Positions 13,934 to 21,893 of a stretch of DNA of 33,752 bases are shown here, one piece after another (within the stretch, counting starts at the first letter, position 1; every line of letters begins with the position of its first letter). Under the pieces are notes generated by a model. It did no database searches, was not told where the DNA came from, and was given only the letters and a program-made list of their open reading frames with translations. The stretch is from VRUE01 sp045805805 (GTDB taxonomy: Bacteria; Actinomycetota; Thermoleophilia; Solirubrobacterales; 70-9), in NCBI GenBank assembly GCA_045805805.1, contig JBJMKO010000139.1:1-33752 (forward strand). Direction: 5' to 3'. The position numbers and the translations under genes are program-made.

Positions 13934-15154
13934 GTGATCCACGTCGACACAGAGTCGTTCTTCGCCATCGTCGTGATCGCCGCACTGGCTGCCGTCACGG
14001 TGGCCATCGTTCCCCGTCGCTTCGCCCCGCCGGTGGTCGTCGTCGAGCTTCTGATGGGGATCCTGATCGGTCCGGAAGTTCTCGAGATCGCCAAGACCGA
14101 CGACTTCATCGACTTCTTCTCCAATCTCGGTCTGGGGATGCTTTTCTTCTTCGCCGGCTACGAGATCGACTTCGAGCGAATCAAGGGGACGCCGCTGAAG
14201 CTCGGCGCCTGGGGCTGGCTGCTCTCGGTTGCCCTGGCCTACGGGATCGGCGGCATCCTCGCCGCCGCGGGAATCATCGTCTCCTTCCTCTACACCGGCT
14301 CGGCGATGGCGACGACGGCGATCGGGACGCTGATCCCGATCCTGCGCGACAACGGCGAGCTGAAGACCAAATTCGGCACCTACCTGCTGGCGGCCGGGGG
14401 CGTCGGTGAGTTCGGCCCGATCCTCCTCGTCACCCTCGTCCTCTCCACCGCCAACCCCCTTCACGAGGCGGCGATCCTGGTCGCCTTCATCGTGCTGGCG
14501 CTGGCGATGGCACTGGTCTCGGTGCGGCTCGCCTGGCGCGGCTGGCCGGCGCTGGAGCGAACCTTCGAGACGAGCAGCCAGCTCGCGGTGCGGATCACCG
14601 TCGTCCTCGTCTTCGGCCTCGTCCTGCTCGCCGGCAAGCTCGGCCTCGATGTCCTGATCGGTGGCTTCGTCGCCGGGATGATCGTCCGTCTTGCCCTCAA
14701 GGGCCACGAGCTCCAGGTCTTCGAGTCGAAGCTCACCGCGATCGGCTTCGGCTTCTTCGTCCCCTTCTTCTTCGTCACCAGCGGCATCGAGTTCGACCTC
14801 GCCGCCCTCGGCTCAACCACGGCCCTGCTCAAGCTGGCGATGTTCTTCTTCCTCTTCCTGGTCGTCCGCGGCACCCCGGCGATGCTGCTCTACCGAGGCG
14901 TCCTCAGCGCCCGCGACCGCGCCGCCCTCGCCTTCTACTCGGCAACCGAGCTCCCCCTGGTCGTCGCGATCACGACAATCGCAACCGAGACCGGCCACAT
15001 GAAGACCTCGACCGCGGCGGGCCTGGTCGGCGCCGCCATGCTCTCGACCCTCATCTTCCCCTTCGTAGGCCTGGCGCTGCGCAAGAGCAGCGAGGCCGAG
15101 CAACGCAACGATCCCCCGGCAGCCGGGTCTGCCCAGGCCCCAGCCCCCGCCTGA
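13934..15154 (+). CDS. CPA2-family cation:proton antiporter
   Basis: A polytopic membrane protein of 406 residues with about 12-13 hydrophobic segments, of the KefB/NhaS3-like CPA2 group. The N-terminal FAPPVVVVELLMGILIGPEV segment (about 34-53), the LGLGMLFFFAGYEIDF segment and the later FVPFFFVTSGIEFDL segment are typical. It ends without the RCK/TrkA domain of true Kef channels, so it is a short antiporter form. The start is a GTG placed 10 nt after a TAGGAT box, so the leader is about 3 nt. It is divergent from the SRP RNA and separated from the downstream tRNA by 37 nt. The cation is unknown. Confidence 0.9.
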   Translation: MIHVDTESFFAIVVIAALAAVTVAIVPRRFAPPVVVVELLMGILIGPEVLEIAKTDDFIDFFSNLGLGMLFFFAGYEIDFERIKGTPLKLGAWGWLLSVALAYGIGGILAAAGIIVSFLYTGSAMATTAIGTLIPILRDNGELKTKFGTYLLAAGGVGEFGPILLVTLVLSTANPLHEAAILVAFIVLALAMALVSVRLAWRGWPALERTFETSSQLAVRITVVLVFGLVLLAGKLGLDVLIGGFVAGMIVRLALKGHELQVFESKLTAIGFGFFVPFFFVTSGIEFDLAALGSTTALLKLAMFFFLFLVVRGTPAMLLYRGVLSARDRAALAFYSATELPLVVAITTIATETGHMKTSTAAGLVGAAMLSTLIFPFVGLALRKSSEAEQRNDPPAAGSAQAPAPA

Positions 15155-15171
15155 TCCAAGCCCCGCCCACC

Positions 15172-15177
15172 TATGAT
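15172..15177 (+). promoter_or_regulatory. Putative -10 box of tRNA-Val
   Basis: TATGAT lies 14 nt before the first tRNA base, placing +1 near 15185. No strong -35 was seen. Confidence 0.45.
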
Positions 15178-15191
15178 TGGACCCATCTCCC

Positions 15192-15263
15192 GGGCGCGTA
15201 GCTCAGCGGGAGAGCGCTCGCCTCACACGCGAGAGGTCGTTGGTTCGAACCCAACCGCGCCCA
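15192..15263 (+). tRNA. tRNA-Val (anticodon CAC)
   Basis: A 72-nt cloverleaf. The acceptor GGGCGCG (15192-15198) pairs with CGCGCCC (15256-15262), and the discriminator is A. The anticodon stem CTCGC/GCGAG encloses CTCACAC, giving anticodon CAC, which reads GUG. The T arm GTTGGTTCGAACCCAAC is perfect. CCA is not encoded. The antisense open frame over this tRNA is a familiar false gene. Confidence 0.98.
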
Positions 15264-15419
15264 TGCCGGAACCCTTGGCAGAGCCAAAATCGGAGGGTGG
15301 TTCAAACCGTCAGTAGCGGATTCCGAGCAGTTGAAATGAGCTTGGCCGATCAAGCTGATCTCGAAACCGCCCCCGTTCGCCGTGGGGGTTCCAAGCGGAA
15401 AGTGCAAGGGTCCGGTCGG
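15264..15419. other. Spacer after tRNA-Val and leuA, small hairpins only
   Basis: No gene is seen. It holds a perfect 6-bp hairpin (AGCTTG-GCCGAT-CAAGCT) and a CCCCC-N9-GGGGG hairpin that could terminate leuA on the minus strand, without a T run. Confidence 0.4.
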
Positions 15420-17588
15420 CTAGGACAGGAGTTGGCTCGCCTGCAGGGCCCGCGCCCGCAAGCGTGGAATTCGCCCTAGCGCCGAGAGCACCGCGTTGAG
15501 GTTGGCGCTGACTGTGTCCGTGTGGTCGGCCATGCCCCAGACGGCCTCATCCTCGGCCTCGACCCAGACATAGCTGACGGCAACCGCGCCGGTGCCCTCG
15601 TTCAATGTCTGCTGGGCGTACTCGCGGATCTCGACCGAAGTTTTGAGCCAGGCCTCGAGCCCATCGACGAAGGCCGCGATCACGCCGTTGCCTTCGCCTT
15701 CGATCCGCTCGGCCGAGCTGCCTTCGAGCTCGATCCTCGCCTTGAGGCTCCATTTCCCCGCTTCCTCGCCGCGGCTCACTTCGTAGTCGACCAATTTCAT
15801 CGCCGGGGCCTCAGCGCTTTGGTCGCGCAGCGGCTGCACCAGCCTGCGGAACTCGATCTTCAGCGGCGAGCTAACCTCGCGCGATTTTCCGTCGGCGCCG
15901 GACTCCAGGCGGTCCCACGCCCCCGGGACGCGGGTGACGGCGGAGAGGATCGCGTCGAAGTTTGCCTTCGCCGTGTCGGTGTCCTCGCCGACCCCCCAGG
16001 TGGTGTCGTCGCCAATGCTCAGCTTCACGTAGGAGATCGCCTTCGCGTCGGTCCCGTCGCTGAGCGTCTGCTGGGCGTAGTCGCGGATCTTGATCTTGAC
16101 GTCGAGCAGGTTCTCGATCGCCGCGACGAAGGCGGCAATCGTGCCGTTGCCGGTACCTTCGATCGACACCAGCTCGCCGCGGAAGCGCAGCGTCGCTTCG
16201 AGGTCGGAGAGGTGGCTTTCGTCGTCGCTGTTCACCGAGTGACTGAGCAGCGCGGCGTCGCGGTGTTCCATGTACTCGGCGTGAAACAGCTTGATCAGCT
16301 GCTCGGCGGTGATTTCGGCGTTGGAGGCGTCGACCTCCTTCTGCACCGTGCGGGTGAACTCGATCTGCAGCAAGCGCGGCAGTTCGAGATCGTGCTCGGC
16401 CCGCATGATGTAAGCCACTCCGCCCTTGCCGGACTGGGCGTTGACCCGCACCGCCTCGTCGTAGTTGCGACCGATGTCCTCTGGGTCGAAGGGCAGGTAA
16501 GGGACGTCCCAAACAGCGTTCTCGGGGTTGGGCAGCTTCTCCATCGCCTCCATCCCCTTCTTGATCGCGTCCTGGTGCGATCCCGAGAAGGCGGTGTAGA
16601 CGAGGTCGCCGACGTAGGGATGGCGCTCGCCGATCGGCATCCTGTTGCAGAATTCAACATCGCGTCGCACTTCGTTGATCCGCGAGAAGTCGAGTTCGGG
16701 GTCGACACCCTGGGTCATCAAGTTGAGGGCGAGGGTGACTAGGTCGACGTTGCCGGTGCGCTCGCCGTTGCCGAACAGGGTCCCCTCGACGCGTTCGGCG
16801 CCGGCCATCAGGGCCAGCTCAGTCGCGGCGACAGCGGTGCCACGGTCATTGTGCGGGTGCAGGCTGATAATCACCGAATCCCGCCGCGAGACGTTGCGGC
16901 AGAACCACTCGATCACGTCGGCATAGAGGTTGGAGGTCGAGAGCTCGACCGTCGCTGGCAGGTTGAGGATCAGCTTGCGCTCAGGCGTCGGCTCGAACAC
17001 GTCCATCACCGACTCGCAGACTTCCAGTGCGTAGTCGGGCTCGGTCGCCGTGAAGCTCTCCGGCGAGTACTCGAAGCGGATGTCTTGGTCGGGCCGCTGC
17101 TCGGCCAGCTCGCGGCAGAGCTTCGCGCCCTCGACAGCGATATCGCGGACGCCGTCGCGATTGAGGCCGAAGACGACCCGCCGCTGCGTGGTCGAGGTCG
17201 AGTTGTAGAGGTGGACGATTGCCCCCGGGAGGCCGTCGAGGCTCTCGAAGGTTTTCCTGATCAGCTCCGCGCGGGCCTGCGTGAGGACCATCACGGTGAC
17301 GTCATCGGGGATCAGCTCCTCGTTCGCCAGCAGGCGCATAAACTCGAACTCGGCCTCGGCCGACGAGGGAAAGCCGACCTCGATCTCTTTCATCCCGACC
17401 GTGTTCACGAGCAAGTCGAACATGCGGCGCTTGCGGTCGACGTCCATGGGCGGATCGAGGGCCTGGTTGCCGTCACGGAGGTCGACGCTGGTCCAGATCG
17501 GTGCCTTGGTGAGTCGGACGTCGGGCCAGGTGCGGTCCTGCAGCTCGACCTCGGGGTAGGGCCGATACTTGTGAAATGGCATCGTCAT
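15420..17588 (-). CDS. leuA: 2-isopropylmalate synthase with two tandem regulatory domains
   Basis: Condenses acetyl-CoA with 2-ketoisovalerate, the committed step of leucine synthesis. The catalytic TIM barrel is complete: SVDLRDGNQAL (34-44) with metal-binding Asp39, the HPHNDRGT metal site, and GNGERTGNVDL. The N-terminus (MPFHKYRPYP) and barrel are of the actinobacterial/alpha-proteobacterial LeuA type. The protein has 722 residues, well above the roughly 560-645 usual for this type. The leucine-binding LeuA_dimer domain occurs twice, at about 455-570 (IEGTGNGTIAAF, IRDYAQQTLSDGT) and 605-715 (IEGEGNGVIAAF, IREYAQQTLNEGT). leuS lies 12 nt upstream, and GAGGAG precedes the ATG at 17588. 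A second ATG at 17582 is also possible. Confidence 0.95.
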   Translation of the reverse strand: MTMPFHKYRPYPEVELQDRTWPDVRLTKAPIWTSVDLRDGNQALDPPMDVDRKRRMFDLLVNTVGMKEIEVGFPSSAEAEFEFMRLLANEELIPDDVTVMVLTQARAELIRKTFESLDGLPGAIVHLYNSTSTTQRRVVFGLNRDGVRDIAVEGAKLCRELAEQRPDQDIRFEYSPESFTATEPDYALEVCESVMDVFEPTPERKLILNLPATVELSTSNLYADVIEWFCRNVSRRDSVIISLHPHNDRGTAVAATELALMAGAERVEGTLFGNGERTGNVDLVTLALNLMTQGVDPELDFSRINEVRRDVEFCNRMPIGERHPYVGDLVYTAFSGSHQDAIKKGMEAMEKLPNPENAVWDVPYLPFDPEDIGRNYDEAVRVNAQSGKGGVAYIMRAEHDLELPRLLQIEFTRTVQKEVDASNAEITAEQLIKLFHAEYMEHRDAALLSHSVNSDDESHLSDLEATLRFRGELVSIEGTGNGTIAAFVAAIENLLDVKIKIRDYAQQTLSDGTDAKAISYVKLSIGDDTTWGVGEDTDTAKANFDAILSAVTRVPGAWDRLESGADGKSREVSSPLKIEFRRLVQPLRDQSAEAPAMKLVDYEVSRGEEAGKWSLKARIELEGSSAERIEGEGNGVIAAFVDGLEAWLKTSVEIREYAQQTLNEGTGAVAVSYVWVEAEDEAVWGMADHTDTVSANLNAVLSALGRIPRLRARALQASQLLS

Positions 17589-17600
17589 CGTCTGCTCCTC

Positions 17601-20138
17601 TCACGCGGGTGAGGGTTCCTCGCTTTTCGCTATGACTAGATTGACCAGCTTGCCGGGCACGACAATCTCCTTGACGACCTCCTTACCGTCCAGGTACCGG
17701 ATGACGCTCTCGCTGGCGCGGGCGAGCTCCAACAGCTCCTCCTCGGGGGCATCGGCGGGAGCCTCGATTCGGTCGCGGAGCTTGCCGTTGACCTGAACGA
17801 CGAGGGTGACCATGTCGCTGACCAGCATCGCCGGGTCCGCTTTCGGCCAGGGCTCCTCCCAGACCCGGCCTCCATGCAGCCGCTCCCATACCTCGGCCCC
17901 GAGATGCGGGGCGAAGGGGAAGATCAGCGAGGCGGCCGTCGCGGTCGCGAAGCGCAGCGCCGCCTGGCCCTCTGCGCCCTCGAAGAGGTCGTCCTTGAGG
18001 CGGTAGGCGTCGTTGACGAGCTCCATCACGGCGGCGATCACCGTGTTGAACTGGAAGCCGCGCTCGAAGTCCCGCGTCGTCTTGTCAATCGCCCAGTGCG
18101 CCTTCGCCATCAGGGCGGCGACCTCGGCGCTCTCCGAGGAGCCGGCTCCCTCGCCGACTTCGGTCCGCTCCTCGACCTCCTCGCAGAGGCGCCAGAGTCG
18201 GGAGAGGAACCGTTGGACGCCCTCGACGCCCTCGTCGGACCAGTCGCCACCGCGCTCGGGCGGCCCCATGAAGCAGACATAGGCGCGGGCTGTATCGGCG
18301 CCGTAGCGATCGACGTACTCGGCAGGGGCAACGGTGTTGCCCTTTGACTTGGACATCTTGGCACCGTCGCGGGTGATCATCCCCTGAGCGAAGAGGTTGG
18401 CAAAGGGCTCCTGAACGTCGAGATGGCCCATGTCGGCGAGGGCCTTGGTGAAGAAGCGCGCGTACATCAGGTGCAGGATCGCGTGCTCGACGCCCCCGAT
18501 GTACTGGTCGACCGGGAGCCAGTGGTCGGCTGCGGCCTGGTCCCAGGCAGCCCCAGAGTTGCGCGGATCCAGGTAGCGGATGAAGTACCAGGAGGAGTCG
18601 ACGAAGGTGTCCATCGTGTCGGTCTCCCGCCGCGCCGCGTCACCGCATTTCGGACACTCGGTGGCGACCCAGTCCTCGGCGGCGGCAAGCGGGCTCTTGC
18701 CCTGCGGCGCGTAATCCCCGATCTCCGGCAGCTCGACCGGCAACTGGTCGTCAGGCACGGGCACTACCCCGCACTCATCGCAGTAGACGATCGGGATCGG
18801 GGCACCCCAGTAGCGCTGGCGTGAGACCAGCCAGTCGCGGAGGCGATAGTTGATTGCGGTCTTCCCTCGGTCCTCGCTGGCCAGCCACTCGACGATCTCC
18901 GCATAGGCCTCCCTATTGCCCTTGCCGTCGAAGCGGCCGGAGCCGGTCATTGGGCCATCGCCGGGATAGGGAAGGCCCTCGTCGTCGCGCTTGGTCTCCG
19001 GGTCGACGCCCTCGATCACCCGCTTAACCGTAAGGTCGAAGGCCTTGGCGAACTCGTAGTCGCGGGTGTCGTGGCCCGGAACCGCCATGACCGCCCCGGT
19101 CCCGTACTCCATCAGCACGTAATCGGCGACGAACATCGGGATCTCCTCGCCGTTGACGGGGTTTATGACTCCGCGGCCGAGCGGCACGCCGGTCTTCGGG
19201 CGGTCCTCGTCGCCACGGGTTTCGACCGACTCGCGGGCGGCCTCGTTGACGTACTCGCGAACGGCGTCCTCGGCGGGGGTCCCAGCGACCAGCCGTTCGA
19301 GCTCGGGGTGCTCGGGGGCGACGACGAAGAAGGTGGCACCGAAGAGGGTGTCGGGCCGGGTCGTGAAGACCGGGAAGTCGATGCCGACTTCCTCGCAGCG
19401 GAAGACGACCTCGGCGCCCTCGGAGCGGCCGATCCAGTTGCGCTGCATCGTGATCACGTGCTCGGGCCAGGACTCGAGGAGCTCGAAGTCGGCGAGCAGG
19501 CGCTCGGCGTACTCGGTGGTCTTGAAGAACCACTGCTCGAGCTTTCGTTGCACGACCTCGGAACCGCAGCGCTCGCAGCGGCCGTCCACTACCTGCTCGT
19601 TGGCGAGCACGGTGGCGTCCTTGGGGCACCACTGCACGGGAGCCTCGGCCCGGTAGGCGAGGCCGTGCTCGAACAGCTGCAGGAAGATCCACTGGGTCCA
19701 GCGGTAGTACTCGGGCGTGTGGGTGGCGAGTTCCCGCGACCAGTCGATCGAGATGCCCCACTCGCGGAACTGGCGCTGGAAGGACTCGATCGAGCGCTCG
19801 GTGGCGACGCGCGGCGGCTCGCCCGTCTTGATCGCGTTGTTCTCAGCCGGCAGGCCGAAGGAGTCGTAGCCCATCGGGTGGATCACCTCGAAGCCGTGGC
19901 GACGGCGGAAGTGGGCGATTGCATCCCCAACTGCGTAGCACTTGAGGTGCCCGACGTGGGGCTCCCCAGAGGGATAGGGGAGCATCTCCAACACGTAGGA
20001 ATTCGGCTTGGCGTAGTCGTAGCCGGGCTGTCCGGGGTTCGGGACCTCCCAGGTCCGCTCGTCCGCCCAGACCTGCTGCCACTTGGCCTCGATCTCCTTC
20101 GGGTTGTAGGCGACCTCGGTCCGCTGGGACTCAATCAC
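17601..20138 (-). CDS. leuS: Leucyl-tRNA synthetase
   Basis: Charges tRNA-Leu. The 845-residue class I enzyme carries the HIGH motif as HVGH (61-64) within PYPSGEPHVGHLK, a CP1 editing domain (about 220-410), the tryptophan-rich WYFIRYLDP segment, KMSKS at about residue 594, and the C-terminal anticodon-binding domain. The two CxxC pairs (CPKD region and CERCGSEV; CDEC and CPKCG) fit bacterial LeuRS zinc sites. The start is a GTG at 20138. leuA follows after 12 nt, so supply of leucine and its activation are probably co-transcribed. A 137-nt inverted repeat sits upstream (20203-20339), but I find no T-box sequence. Confidence 0.97.
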   Translation of the reverse strand: MIESQRTEVAYNPKEIEAKWQQVWADERTWEVPNPGQPGYDYAKPNSYVLEMLPYPSGEPHVGHLKCYAVGDAIAHFRRRHGFEVIHPMGYDSFGLPAENNAIKTGEPPRVATERSIESFQRQFREWGISIDWSRELATHTPEYYRWTQWIFLQLFEHGLAYRAEAPVQWCPKDATVLANEQVVDGRCERCGSEVVQRKLEQWFFKTTEYAERLLADFELLESWPEHVITMQRNWIGRSEGAEVVFRCEEVGIDFPVFTTRPDTLFGATFFVVAPEHPELERLVAGTPAEDAVREYVNEAARESVETRGDEDRPKTGVPLGRGVINPVNGEEIPMFVADYVLMEYGTGAVMAVPGHDTRDYEFAKAFDLTVKRVIEGVDPETKRDDEGLPYPGDGPMTGSGRFDGKGNREAYAEIVEWLASEDRGKTAINYRLRDWLVSRQRYWGAPIPIVYCDECGVVPVPDDQLPVELPEIGDYAPQGKSPLAAAEDWVATECPKCGDAARRETDTMDTFVDSSWYFIRYLDPRNSGAAWDQAAADHWLPVDQYIGGVEHAILHLMYARFFTKALADMGHLDVQEPFANLFAQGMITRDGAKMSKSKGNTVAPAEYVDRYGADTARAYVCFMGPPERGGDWSDEGVEGVQRFLSRLWRLCEEVEERTEVGEGAGSSESAEVAALMAKAHWAIDKTTRDFERGFQFNTVIAAVMELVNDAYRLKDDLFEGAEGQAALRFATATAASLIFPFAPHLGAEVWERLHGGRVWEEPWPKADPAMLVSDMVTLVVQVNGKLRDRIEAPADAPEEELLELARASESVIRYLDGKEVVKEIVVPGKLVNLVIAKSEEPSPA

Positions 20139-20202
20139 CAGGCCACGCCCCTATTCGCGGGCGCGGCCACAGCTACGAAGCCCTCGTTTCCTGAACTACA
20201 GC

Positions 20203-20339
20203 GCACAATGACGTTCCTCTCATGCTTGTCGATTTCCTTCGCTCCGTCGTGATCTTCGCGGCTTGAGCGGCCGCCTCGCGTTATTCCCCCCGAGGGGGGA
20301 GGAGAAGCGAGAGAAGCGACAAGGAGAACGTCATTGTGC
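20203..20339. repeat. Long interrupted inverted repeat upstream of leuS
   Basis: GCACAATGACGTTC (20203-20216) pairs perfectly with 20326-20339. CTTGTCG (20225-20231) pairs with CGACAAG (20317-20323), and TTCGCT with AGCGAG (20238-20243, 20306-20311). Inside lie a CGCGG...CTCGCG region with GCGGCCGC and a CCCCCC-GA-GGGGGG hairpin (20286-20299). It starts 65 bp before the leuS start and fills the VOC-leuS gap. Confidence 0.75.
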
Positions 20340-20404
20340 AGGAATTCTACACCCCGTCTCCTCCCGTCGGAGTTGAGCGGGAACAACGTGGCTGGCATCT
20401 GCCC

Positions 20405-20791
20405 CTAGCCAGCCGGCTGCTGCAGCACCGCCAAGATGTTCCCCGCCGGGTCCTTGAACCAGGCGATGTGGGGGCCGGGGCCGTGGGCGATGCCCTTCTC
20501 GTCCTGATCGAAGCCGTCGTAGCGCTCGAAGCTGACGCCGCGGGCCGCCAGGTCGTCGACGGCGCTCTCGATGTCGTCGACCTCGAAGTTGAGGACCGTG
20601 TAGGTCGCCGGGGCGAAGTCGGGCTTGGCGTAGACGAGGGTGTTGCGCCCCTCGGCCATCCCTATGGACATCACGCCGAACTCCTCGCTCAGCGCTTTCG
20701 TCTCCAACCCGAGCGTCTCTCCGTAGAACTCGCGCGCCTTCTGAACGTCATCGACGGCGAAGCTGTTGGTTGCCTTGGTGTTCGCGAACAT
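20405..20791 (-). CDS. VOC-family (glyoxalase/bleomycin-resistance fold) protein
   Basis: A 128-residue vicinal-oxygen-chelate protein with two beta-alpha-beta-beta-beta repeats: FAVDDVQKAREFYGETLGLE (about 11-30), and from about residue 68 FEVDDIESAVDDLAARGVSF. It ends with HIAWFKDPAGNILAVLQ, which carries the usual DPxGN motif. Members act as dioxygenases, isomerases, glutathione/thiol transferases or drug-binding proteins. Nothing here fixes the substrate. The ATG at 20791 follows a clear AAAAGGAGC ribosome binding site. It lies 29 bp downstream of the 115-residue unknown gene and upstream of leuS on the same strand. Confidence 0.88.
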   Translation of the reverse strand: MFANTKATNSFAVDDVQKAREFYGETLGLETKALSEEFGVMSIGMAEGRNTLVYAKPDFAPATYTVLNFEVDDIESAVDDLAARGVSFERYDGFDQDEKGIAHGPGPHIAWFKDPAGNILAVLQQPAG

Positions 20792-20820
20792 TGCGGCTCC
20801 TTTTCGTCTTGCCCGGCGGG

Positions 20821-21168
20821 CTACCCGGAAAGCTCCGGGATATACCTGTCCAGGTGCTCAGCGATCCTCTCACGGACCCACTGCTGGGTCAGCGGGTCGG
20901 CCATCCGGTAACGGCCGAGCAGCATCTTCTGGTCGGTGAGGGGCAAGCCGGCGATCTCCCAGCTCACGGCGAGGCGCTCGAAGAGCAACTCGGAGCGACG
21001 GTGCCAGGCATCCTCCTGGGTGGTCGCCGCGGTGCCCGGGCCCTCTTCGAGCTTGGCGATCGTCCCCCGGCTGAGCGATTCGCGCAGACTCAGTGTGTTG
21101 CCCTCCGCGTCGACGTAGTCGACCGTCGGAGCCTTCTGCCGCGGGGGTCGCTTCCTGCGCTTCGCCAT
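20821..21168 (-). CDS. Protein of unknown function, 115 aa
   Basis: A basic N-terminus (MAKRRKRPPRQ) leads into an acidic and helical body (AWHRRSELLFERLAVSWEIA, about 55-74; LLGRYRMADPLTQQWVRERI, about 83-102). No transmembrane segment, signal peptide or metal motif is seen, and I recognise no family. It lies 3 bp after the arfB-like gene on the same strand, so it is likely co-transcribed with it and the dehydratase gene. Codon use is consistent with a real gene. Confidence 0.7.
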   Translation of the reverse strand: MAKRRKRPPRQKAPTVDYVDAEGNTLSLRESLSRGTIAKLEEGPGTAATTQEDAWHRRSELLFERLAVSWEIAGLPLTDQKMLLGRYRMADPLTQQWVRERIAEHLDRYIPELSG

Positions 21169-21171
21169 CGC

Positions 21172-21543
21172 TCAATAATCGCCGCTCGGCCGCCGTCGCG
21201 TCTGCTTGCGTTCTCCCGCCCGCCGCTTCTCTTCCAGGCGCCGCTCCCGGGAGGCCCGAGTGGGCCTCGTCGGGCGGCGACGCCGCGGCGTCGCCAGGCC
21301 GGCGGCGATCTTCTCCGCCAGCCGCCGCAGCGCCAGCTCCCGGTTGCGGGCCTGGCCCCGCGCGTCCTGGGAGACCGCTGTGACCACCCTTCCCGCTCGT
21401 CCGACCAGGCGGTCCTTCTGTGCCCCATCCAGCGCGGCCGAGACCTCGACGTCGAACACCGCTTCCACCCGCGAGGCGGTCACGTTGGCGTGCTGGCCGC
21501 CGGGACCGGAGGAGCGGCTCGCCCGCAGCTCGATCTCGGCCAT
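21172..21543 (-). CDS. arfB: ArfB/YaeJ-type peptidyl-tRNA hydrolase (ribosome rescue)
   Basis: A small release-factor-like protein that frees stalled ribosomes without a stop codon. The GGQ catalytic motif lies in ASRSSGPGGQHANVTASRVE. The C-terminal basic tail needed to enter the empty mRNA channel is present, with RRPTRPTRASRERR nearly as in E. coli YaeJ. The listed ATG at 21543 gives 123 residues. Homologous sequence continues upstream (DELRIDARLSIP), which corresponds to the first strand of YaeJ. No ATG, GTG or TTG occurs there. An ATC at 21585 or a CTG at 21573, overlapping the previous gene's TGA, could be the true start. Confidence 0.9.
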   Translation of the reverse strand: MAEIELRASRSSGPGGQHANVTASRVEAVFDVEVSAALDGAQKDRLVGRAGRVVTAVSQDARGQARNRELALRRLAEKIAAGLATPRRRRPTRPTRASRERRLEEKRRAGERKQTRRRPSGDY

Positions 21544-21569
21544 GGGGATCGAGAGCCGCGCGTCGATTC

Positions 21570-21857
21570 TCAGCTCGTCGGCGATAGGGCGTCGACCTTG
21601 CCGGCCAGCTCGAAGTCGGCCCCGGTGAGACCGCCCTCGGAGTGGGTCGAGATCGTCACCGTCACCGTGTCCCAGGAGATCGCCAGGTCGGGATGGTGGC
21701 CCATCGCCTCCGCCGGCTCGACCAGGCTCTCGACGAAGCGCACGGAGCCGACGAAATCTCCGCACTCGAAGGTCTTCGAAATCGCCTTCCCCCGCCGCTC
21801 CCAGCCGGACAGCTCGGCGATTCGCGCCTCGATCTCCACATCGCTCAGCAGTGCCAT
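21570..21857 (-). CDS. 4a-hydroxytetrahydrobiopterin dehydratase (pterin carbinolamine dehydratase)
   Basis: A 95-residue PCD/DCoH-family enzyme that dehydrates 4a-hydroxytetrahydropterin. The family motif is complete: MGHHPDLAISWDTVTVTIST (about 52-71), with HHP, then Trp, then the THSEGGLTGADFELAGKVD region. There is no phenylalanine hydroxylase gene nearby, so a pterin or molybdopterin-recycling role is as likely as phenylalanine catabolism. The start is 36 bp from the divergent GST start. The 3' end is joined to arfB with overlapping or adjacent codons. Confidence 0.93.
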   Translation of the reverse strand: MALLSDVEIEARIAELSGWERRGKAISKTFECGDFVGSVRFVESLVEPAEAMGHHPDLAISWDTVTVTISTHSEGGLTGADFELAGKVDALSPTS

Positions 21858-21893
21858 CTGGGTCTATGCTTCCACGACGGCAGCGAGAGCGCA

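Noticed and set aside
15171..15407. 78-codon frame antisense to tRNA-Val
   Set aside because: The LGSNQRPLACEASALPLSY type of peptide is the usual false translation of a tRNA complement.
20135..20398. 87-codon frame upstream of leuS, overlapping its start
   Set aside because: It reads across the two arms of the 20203-20339 inverted repeat, has Pro/Gly/Ser junk composition and no family likeness.
20139..20404. T-box riboswitch upstream of leuS
   Set aside because: No AGGGTGGNACCGCG-type T-box sequence or recognisable specifier stem was found.
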